Assembly: GCA_027596195.1 (NCBI GenBank)
Contig: JADGJG010000010.1
Span: 1 to 64,000 of the forward strand
Direction: 5' to 3'
From: Podochytrium sp. JEL0797
Taxonomy: Eukaryota; Chytridiomycota; Chytridiomycetes; Chytridiales; Chytriomycetaceae
Length of the DNA: 64,000 nucleotides
The notes below the pieces were generated by a model. It did not search any database, was not told where the DNA came from, and worked only from the letters and a program-made list of their open reading frames with translations. Of this stretch, positions 57,657-64,000 are shown one piece after another. Every line of letters begins with the position of its first letter. The first letter of the stretch is position 1. Position numbers and translations under genes: made by a program.

Positions 57657-58607
57657 ATGATGAGCGCTCCCCCATTCCCGAACGCGCGCCCTGTTCATCC
57701 AACCCAACCGAGACCGAATCTGCACGCAGCGCCACCAAACCACGCCAATGCACTCGCTCAAGCCACGGCCTCGTCGACTCCTTTTACTCGTGTGCCAGTT
57801 GCTGAAAACTCGTTGGAACACAAGGTTGTCATGTCTCTTCTCTCGCCACACATGCAGCCACACCATGTGACGCGAATTGATCGCATTGCCAACCCGTCTC
57901 TTCAAGCCAAGTTTGAGATCAAACTCAACGAGATGCACTCGCGCAAGTCCCACTCGAGTATTTACGAAGTGAATCAGGACTTCTCCTTCCCGGAGTTCCA
58001 CCACAACCCAGCCCTCCTTTTCCATTGCACGAAAGCCGATCCTGACGCCATTCTGTCGCAAGGCCTTGATATTTCATTTTGTCGTGGTGGCAGGCTTGGC
58101 AAGGGAATCTATTTTGCAGACAATCCCGCAATGTCCATTTCGTACGACCGATCGCGCGTCGCGACACTGTTTGTGTTTCAAGTCGTCCTTGGAGATTGCA
58201 TTTTCGTTCCGTACGCTAGTGAGATTCCTGCTAAAGCCGATGCTCAGAAACGAAACGAAAATGACGCAACTTTTGATTCCATCATCGGGAGACCAAATGG
58301 CTCTGCAAACGAATACGTTATTTATGATGGATCCCAGTGCCTTCCCGTTTATTCTATTTTGTATCTACGTGACTCTGTTGAAGTCCACGACTATGGTGGA
58401 GTGCTTTCTTTCGGAGACAATCGAACTTGTTTTTGGTCTTTGAAACAATTCTTACCCTTTTCCCCCCACCACGATTCAGCCAATCCGCTGCCACCCTTTG
58501 TCTGGAAAGATTCATCCTTCCCCGCTGCTGTTCCTGTGCACAATGTGGCTGAAATCTGGAAACACGACTCGCACCACGTTTTTGAGAGCATGTCGGGCAA
58601 CGAGTGA
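57657..58607 (+). CDS. PARP-type ADP-ribosyltransferase, copy D (soluble)
   Basis: Two exons, 57657-58395 and 58480-58607, give 288 aa. A 45-residue Pro/Ala-rich N terminus leads to the fold's first helix, VTRIDRIANPSLQAKFEIKL, like the RIQNPxLW-xF-xK motif of PARPs. The NAD-binding segment is ALLFHCTKADPDAILSQGL. The second triad residue lies in LGKGIYFADNPAMSISY. SIIGRPNGSANEYVIYDGSQ supplies a Glu, so the triad is H-Y-E, as in PARP1 and tankyrases. The usual H-G-T/S is H-C-T. It transfers ADP-ribose from NAD+ to proteins or other acceptors; targets are unknown. The intron is in frame, so retention would add residues rather than truncate the protein. Confidence 0.82.
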   Translation: MMSAPPFPNARPVHPTQPRPNLHAAPPNHANALAQATASSTPFTRVPVAENSLEHKVVMSLLSPHMQPHHVTRIDRIANPSLQAKFEIKLNEMHSRKSHSSIYEVNQDFSFPEFHHNPALLFHCTKADPDAILSQGLDISFCRGGRLGKGIYFADNPAMSISYDRSRVATLFVFQVVLGDCIFVPYASEIPAKADAQKRNENDATFDSIIGRPNGSANEYVIYDGSQCLPVYSILYLRDSVEVHDYGGVLSFGDNRTCFWSLKQFLPFSPHHDSANPLPPFVWKDSSFPAAVPVHNVAEIWKHDSHHVFESMSGNE

Positions 58608-59038
58608 CGGATCAAAACAGTTCTCGTTTCCATTTATTTTGCTTTTTTTTGCTCATTGAATGGAATAATAATGATGGGATGCGGCAAAATTGTGGGACCG
58701 ATATCTCATTTTCAATTTCAGCAAATTCACCCAACTTGGGGTGGAGAAGGAGGTGCGTTGCTGATGATTTCATTTCATGAGAAGTGGGCGATGGTGGTGT
58801 CGGGCCGGATAATATTGCTGAGTGAGCGAGAGGGAGGAAAGATCAAATAAAAGCCAAATAGATAATGAAGAATATTCCACATGTTTTTTTTGATTCTTGA
58901 AGCGTATGATTCATGAGGTCGAGAGTGATGCCGTTTGGTTTGAATTTCGCGTACCGCAGTTGGCAAACAAACGCGGTTTTCTCGGGTGGTGTCTTGGGTA
59001 CAAAACAAACCTCGAATCCCACCTCACCGCCCGCGGTG

Positions 59039-60269
59039 ATGAATGTTCCACCATTCCCAAACGCACGCCCTATTTATGGAGCCCAAACGAGACGGAATCT
59101 GCAATCGACTCCGCCAAACCACGCCGCTGCACTCGCTCAGGCCACGGCATCGTCATCTCGTTTCACACGCTCGCCAGTCACTGAAAACTCCTTGGAGCAC
59201 AAGGCCGTCATGTCTCTTCTCTCGCCACACATGCAGCCGCACCATGTTACGCGCATTGATCGTATTGCGAATCCAACTCTTCAGGGCAAGTTCGAAACCA
59301 AACTCAATGAGATTCGCGAACTGAAGACGCGTGGCACGGCGATCCTGGCCTCTCGCCGTCCTCCTCTCCTCCCTGAATTTGACCCCAATCCGGCCTTGCT
59401 GTTTCACTGCACGAAATCCAACCCCGACGACATTCTCTCGCAAGGTCTCGAAATGTCATTTGCTCGCGGTGGGCATTTTGGGCAAGGGATCTATTTTTCA
59501 GACAATCCAGTGTTTTCTATTGCGTACGACGCGACACGGCAGACTTTGCTTATTTTCCAAGTTATGCTCGGAGATTGTCTATTTGTTTCTACTCGCGCCG
59601 ACCTACCTCCTGCCAAAGCTGACAGCCAAAAGAGAAACTGCAATGATGCAACTTTTGATTCCATCATCGGGAGACCGAACGGCCCAGTGAACGAATATGT
59701 CATTTGTGATGGATCTCAGTGCATGCCTGTTTATGCAATTTCATATCGATACGCTGCTTCCGGATATGGTGAGTTTCGAGCTTCCCTTTTTGTTGGTATG
59801 ATATTTGAAATTTCTTTTTATTTAAGAAGATCATCCCAGAGGACCAGCGAATCTATTACCCCATTTTGTTTGGAAAGACGCGTCAAACAAGACTGTCGTT
59901 CTGTCACACAATGCAAACACCATCTGGAAACACGACGCCCGCCATGTCTTTCACAACATGCATCACCGCGTGCCTCCAACCGTCCCTGTGAAACCCAATA
60001 TCCCGACCCATCACAAACCGCTCGTCCACTGTGAGATTCAGAAATCCACGTTGCTCCAGGAGAAACATGCCGTCTTGTGGAAAATCTTTGAATCCATCTG
60101 CCGGTTGGCTTTCGTGCTCTTTGGGATTTGGCTGATTTTCGTCATGTTTCTGGAGTGGGTGGCTGCTTTCATACATTCTTGGTGTGCCAAATTGAAGCAG
60201 GACGTGAAGTTGTTGGGTCGGAAACTGAAGTTGATGGGAGAAGAAATTTTTGGCTTGACCGGTTTTTGA
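59039..60269 (+). CDS. PARP-type ADP-ribosyltransferase, copy E, fused to a membrane tail
   Basis: Two exons, 59039-59768 and 59827-60269, give 390 aa. Residues 1-285 parallel copy D: RIDRIANPTLQGKFETKL, LLFHCTKSNPDDILSQGL, FGQGIYFSDNPVFSIAY, SIIGRPNGPVNEYVICDGSQ. The H-Y-E triad is complete, again with H-C-T. After WKHDARHVFHNM, where copy D stops, about 100 residues follow: KSTLLQEKHAVLWKIFES, a hydrophobic hairpin (LAFVLFGIWLIFVMFLEWVAAFI) and a basic LGRKLKLMGEE end. This tail is homologous to the C terminus of the protein at 53798. I infer a membrane-anchored transferase with its catalytic domain in the cytosol. Confidence 0.82.
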
Positions 60270-60373
60270 GTGCTGTGTTTTCTGCTGCTTTTCGGTTTTT
60301 CTGATATCTGGCCTTGATTGCGATTATATGAAGAGGTTTCAACGGCAATGTTTAGTTTTTCTGGCCCTCATTA

Positions 60374-61054
60374 TCAAGGGGAGAAGAGCAACACCATCGC
60401 TCCAGCAACCACTCCGTACCCCGCCCTTCCCGCCCCACTTGCCAAAACCCCTACCACTTCCCCATCCACACCAGCCGAAGGAAGCACAGCCGCCACACCA
60501 GCCTTACTTCCCGGACAAATCGCATTCACCTCTACACCCCAAAACCCCCCCGCGTCCGTGCACGCGTTCATGAAGGATGTAGCGGAGGCAGTGTTGGCGG
60601 ATTGACAGAGACATTGTTGGGCGGCAGTGAGGCTTGTGGAGAGGCCCGTGGGGAGACATTGGGTGGCGGTGGGGAGGAGGGAGGGGAGGGTTGATTGGCA
60701 GGTGGGGTTGGTGTTGATGTTCCTTGGTTCAAAACGGGGAAGTTAGGAAAGAGGAAATGGAATTTGGAGGGGAGGGGAAACTCACTGGCAAACTGTCGTG
60801 ATCTCGGCCGTTGCAGAAGTCAAGAGGGATCCTGAGCTCAGGCAAGCCGCCGCCAGTGCGGTGAGGGCCGGTTGGTTAGTTGCCGAGCAGAAGCATTGGG
60901 CGATTTGGGTGAGACCGGTGGAGGGAAGAGCCCAAGTTCCGGATGCGGTGGCGGTGATACCACAGGCTTTGGCGATGGGAGTGAGTTCCGAGAGTTGGGA
61001 TTGACATGCGGGGGAGGTGAGTTGGGATCCACCGAGGAGTGACGCGAGTGACAT
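60374..61054 (-). CDS. Secreted-type Cys-rich protein with two six-Cys repeats
   Basis: Two exons, 61054-60786 and 60722-60374, give 205 aa. Two repeats show the same C, C, C-X-C, C, C order as the protein at 26659: PACQSQL...KACG...QCFC...AACL...TVCQ and PTCQSTL...TQCL...QCLC...NACT...AICP. The C-terminal end (GAGRAGYGVVAGAMVLLFSP) resembles a GPI-anchor signal. The first Met chosen gives no signal peptide, so a 5' exon may be missing. A plus-strand open stretch at 60318-60605 is a shadow of this gene. Function unknown. Confidence 0.6.
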
Positions 61055-61310
61055 TTTTTTCGTTTCGCGTGATTTTTGGAATGAAAGGGGAATGACTTTT
61101 TGTTCCCTTTTATTCAAATCATGGAATAAATCACGTGCGCGAATGGCATTTTCGTTGATTGTGTGATTGTCAAAATGAATATTTCCTTTTTCTCCTTTCA
61201 CTTTTATGCAAAGTTTTTAAACATGCAGTCTTTCCTTTAATAAATAACCCTCCTTCCCCCCTCACTCAAATGTCTAAAACTTCCCATACGGCTGCGCGCG
61301 ACGCAAACGC

Positions 61311-61332
61311 ATGTGTGTGTGTGTGTGTGTGT
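61311..61332. repeat. (TG)11 microsatellite
   Basis: A pure TG dinucleotide run lies just beyond the stop codon of the minus-strand PPR gene, probably within its 3' untranslated region. Confidence 0.85.
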
Positions 61333-61337
61333 TGGAT

Positions 61338-63161
61338 TCACCGCGTATTCACTCTCCCCAACACATCCTCCCACCTCCCCTTCAACCCCACCCACTCCTC
61401 CACTTCCTCACTAACAACCCCATCCACCCCACACTCTCCCAACCCCAACCCTACATCCTTCTGCCACGACACCCCACCACTCTTCCTCCTCCCCGCTACA
61501 TCCACCGCATCCCCCAACGCACGGACGCAAGCGGACCCGAACGATTCGTACACCCATACCCCGGCGTCCAGTCTCCCCCCGCGTTTGTTTTCGCTCCATT
61601 TCGAGAGGGGGGTTAGGAACGTTGGGGAATGTGCGCTCGCAAGTCGGGCGGCGAGGATTTTGTGCGACGGGGTGGTGTCGTGGGCGGTGTGGAGGACGTG
61701 GAGCGTGTTGACGAGTGTTGTTGAGAGGGCCGGGAGGTCAGACACGGGAGTGGATTTGAAGAGGGTAGGGTTGGAGAGGGTGGTGAGGATGGGTGTGATT
61801 GTTTCGAGGGTGGGGAAAGGGGATGGGGAGGTGGTGGATTTGGCGCAGAGGATGGTTGCGAGTTCTTGGCGGAATGTGATGGGGGATAAGGAGTCTCGTT
61901 GAGAGGAGAGTCGGTGGATACACTTGTCGTGTTGGAGAAAGTGAAGCGCTTGAGTGAATTGGTGAGCGCCGCAGTACGTGGCGACGATGGTTCTTGCGAC
62001 GCCGGGGTCTACTAGCAGGTCGTTTCGTTCTTGGAGAGTAGTGATGACTTGGACCCCACGCGAAAAGTCCTTGCGTTTGACGAGGAATCGGAGGAGGAGG
62101 TCCACGATTTTCGGGGACATTTCGAATTGGGTCGTGTGGTCCGACAACAGTTTGACAATGGCAGGGGAGGCGGCGCGGTTACTTTGAAGTTGAGCGTGTT
62201 TTGAATCGTGGGTGAAGGGGAGGGTGAATGCTGCAGTTGCGTAGCTTCGGAACGCGTGGTGATCCGTTGGGGAACGGCTGGCGGACAGATGGGTCAGGAG
62301 AGTGGTGAGGAGTTGGGTATCGGGTTTGAGGCCGCAGGCAATGAAATCAGGGTTCAGAATGCGCGTGGGATCATTGTTGGTGGAAGAGTAGAGGTGCATC
62401 ATGGTCGTGTAAGTGGCTGTATCGGGAATCAAGAGTTTCTCTTTCGTAGAGGAGGATTCGCTTCGATTCGTGAGCAGGTTCTGGTACAACTCTTGCGCAA
62501 ATTCGAAACCACCGACACTCGCGGATGGGATACACGCTTGCAGAATCGCGTTCACATGAATCATACTCGTTTTCCCCAACTCCTGCAAATCATTCCAGAT
62601 TCGCACCACGGCGTCGAACCCGGCCTTCAACTCGACCTCTCGTCGCCGCATTCCCTCTGCATACAACTGAATCATGGTCGTGTATGTTTGAACTGTGGGT
62701 TGGACGCGACCGGCGTCTCGCATTTCGTCCCAAATCTCGAGTGCCAATGCGGTGTGGCGTTTCCGCGCGAGAGTATTCAGTACGACGCCATATACGGTTG
62801 AGTTGGCGGCACCTTTGTGGCGGCGAATCAGATCTTTGAGGTACCACAGCTGGTTGTCGTTGACGAGTTGCGTACATCGAGTGCCGAGGAGGTAAGGGTC
62901 CGAGAACCATTCGATGCGGGCGGCGCCTTGAGAGGAGGATTCGGGAGAGGCGAGGATGGGGGCGGGCGGGAGTGGTTGTCTGGCAAGTGTGGGGATAGGA
63001 AGGGATCGTGCGATGGGTGCGGGTGGTGTCGCGTTCGGGGGTGGACTCGAGAGAGGGGTCAAGGACGGAGGGGTAGTTCGTGCGCGCAGTTTCTGCTGGA
63101 CGAGTTTGCCAACGTTGGATTTGCGGGAGAAGCTTCGAAGCGGGGCGTGCAGTCGGAGCAT
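61338..63161 (-). CDS. Mitochondrial pentatricopeptide-repeat (PPR) protein, intronless
   Basis: Single exon, 607 aa. The N terminus (MLRLHAPLRSFSRKSNVGKL) is basic, hydroxylated and lacks acidic residues, as in mitochondrial presequences, followed by a Pro-rich segment. Helical PPR pairs are visible: YGVVLNTLARKRHTALALEIWDEM..., TYTTMIQLYAEGM, IHVNAILQACIPSAS, TYTTMMHLYSS and others down to FTQALHFLQ. PPR proteins bind organelle RNA for processing, stability or translation; the target is unknown. No SMR or other extra domain is seen. The 3' third is G-rich on the coding strand, in contrast to the C-rich 5' part. Confidence 0.8.
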   Translation of the reverse strand: MLRLHAPLRSFSRKSNVGKLVQQKLRARTTPPSLTPLSSPPPNATPPAPIARSLPIPTLARQPLPPAPILASPESSSQGAARIEWFSDPYLLGTRCTQLVNDNQLWYLKDLIRRHKGAANSTVYGVVLNTLARKRHTALALEIWDEMRDAGRVQPTVQTYTTMIQLYAEGMRRREVELKAGFDAVVRIWNDLQELGKTSMIHVNAILQACIPSASVGGFEFAQELYQNLLTNRSESSSTKEKLLIPDTATYTTMMHLYSSTNNDPTRILNPDFIACGLKPDTQLLTTLLTHLSASRSPTDHHAFRSYATAAFTLPFTHDSKHAQLQSNRAASPAIVKLLSDHTTQFEMSPKIVDLLLRFLVKRKDFSRGVQVITTLQERNDLLVDPGVARTIVATYCGAHQFTQALHFLQHDKCIHRLSSQRDSLSPITFRQELATILCAKSTTSPSPFPTLETITPILTTLSNPTLFKSTPVSDLPALSTTLVNTLHVLHTAHDTTPSHKILAARLASAHSPTFLTPLSKWSENKRGGRLDAGVWVYESFGSACVRALGDAVDVAGRRKSGGVSWQKDVGLGLGECGVDGVVSEEVEEWVGLKGRWEDVLGRVNTR

Positions 63162-63268
63162 TTTTGGGAAAAAAAGAAAGTTTGGGTTCGTGGAAGTTTA
63201 TTTTCTGAAAACAAGTCAAGTTGGTGAAGGGTGGGTATTGCCGATGCAGTGAGTGTGTTTGCTGGCGC

Positions 63269-63881
63269 TCAAATGGTTGAGAAGGAGCTTTCCAAGGCTT
63301 CGACCTGCTTGTTGACAAGGATCTGTGAAAGTGAAACAGAGGAACGCGTCAGTTGTCAGGACAGCTGATACAATTGATATCGATTCGTTTGAGAGTCTCT
63401 CTCTTCGAGGATTCCGTGTTCCAGAGGGACATTTCGTTCGATCCGATACAACTTTCGAACTTCAAAGTAACAACCGCTTCCCGCCAACGACGTATGGCTC
63501 CACCGCGATCCCAGCCACTCATCGTATACAATCGGAAAGATCCGGGACCCTATCCGAACACGACACACGACGCGCACTTGCCTGCCAGTACGAGAAAGCG
63601 GCCACGCCCGCGTAAATCAGTGCGGCAATAAAGCAGTTTGCACCGACAATCTGCGTGTTTTCAATCTGCTCCTTCCCGCCAACGATCTGGATGTTTTCGG
63701 CGTGGATGGCGGCGCCAAGAGGCAGCTGGTAAGGACGGGATGTGTTGAGTCAGAGCTGAGCGTTGTCCAACGGCAACAAATTAATCACCAGCATGACTGC
63801 GCCGGCCACCGAGATGCAGCCCAAGGCGATTGCGCTGAAGTGGGAAAGGAAGAGGAGCCTGTGGGGTTGTGCGAGCGACAT
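63269..63881 (-). CDS. Small two-helix membrane protein with a GC-AG intron
   Basis: Three exons, 63881-63789, 63725-63582 and 63322-63269, give 96 aa. Two hydrophobic helices are seen: LFLSHFSAIALGCISVAGAV and NCFIAALIYAGVAAFSYW, joined by a polar loop with HAENIQIVGGKEQIENTQIV. The second intron begins CAG|GCAAGT, the strong consensus for GC-AG introns, and ends TTCACAG; the first is GT-AG. The reading frame is kept throughout. I do not recognise the family. It could be a mitochondrial or ER small membrane subunit. Confidence 0.55.
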
Positions 63882-64000
63882 TGTTTTTTGTTTGAAAAAA
63901 GCGTTCGTGTTGATGTCTTGATTTTCAATGGAAGGTGAAGGGGTTGTCGAGGTTAAGTATTGGGTTGCATCAAGAGACAAGTTTGTAAGTGATGAGGAAG
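63882..64000. other. Window end, upstream of the small membrane protein gene
   Basis: About 120 bases containing only the likely promoter of the minus-strand gene ending at 63881. Nothing else is seen. Confidence 0.5.

Noticed and set aside
60318..60605. Pro/Thr-rich 95-aa plus-strand frame
   Set aside because: Opposite strand reads as the second exon of a six-Cys protein with matching repeat pattern, so this is a shadow.
1..64000. CRISPR arrays, prophage or bacterial operons
   Set aside because: No direct-repeat/spacer series or ribosome-binding-site-led gene strings; all genes are eukaryotic, most of them split.

Overview
The window is nuclear DNA from a zoosporic, flagellated fungus, most likely a chytrid (Chytridiomycota). 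Reasons: nearly every gene is split by short GT-AG introns (about 50-90 nt). A full-length flagellar WD40/coiled-coil protein of the CFAP57 (WDR65) family sits beside an augmin subunit (HAUS3-like). The rest is fungal: DHA2 drug:H+ antiporters, a Doa10-type RING-CH ligase, alkaline ceramidases and a PsuG-PsuK fusion. No virus, plasmid, CRISPR array, rRNA or tRNA gene was recognised. All assignments come from reading the sequence; no database was searched. Exon limits were chosen so that splice consensus, reading frame and family conservation agree.

Layout. 1-6.1 kb: a 56-base C run at the edge, an RNase MRP/NEPRO-like gene head to head with a GNAT acetyltransferase, then three tandem copies of an unrecognised polytopic membrane protein (one intact, one with an early stop, one broken) mixed with relics of the first two genes. 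7-9.1 kb: RPS13 with a large terminal intron, and a four-exon metallothionein. 9.9-10.8 kb: a decaying C2H2 zinc-finger gene. 11-18.5 kb: bifunctional pseudouridine-catabolism gene, a CAMK-like kinase and a secreted SMP-30-like propeller with a chitin-binding-like N terminus. 19-23.7 kb and 33.6-35.8 kb: three paralogous DHA2 transporters plus a transporter relic. 23.7-33 kb: a GATA-finger protein, a secreted six-cysteine protein, HAUS3-like and an F-box/LRR protein. 36-38.2 kb: two convergent alkaline ceramidases. 38.5-53.7 kb: MCM-binding protein, CFAP57, Doa10 and an intronless CK2-alpha paralogue. 53.8-60.3 kb: a tandem cluster of PARP-type ADP-ribosyltransferases (two apparently intact, three broken), bracketed by two copies of a membrane-tail module. 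60.4-64 kb: another secreted cysteine-rich protein, an intronless mitochondrial PPR protein and a small two-helix membrane protein.

Genes that fit together. CFAP57 and HAUS3 reflect a lineage keeping a flagellum and augmin-based spindles. Conserved housekeeping genes alternate with fast-evolving tandem families (membrane proteins, transporters, ADP-ribosyltransferases, secreted Cys-rich proteins), which hold all the pseudogenes. The two most unusual signals are the H-Y-E-triad ADP-ribosyltransferase cluster with a membrane tail fused to its last member, and a strong strand-composition polarity inside coding segments (C-rich 5' side, G-rich 3' side of the coding strand) in many unrelated genes.
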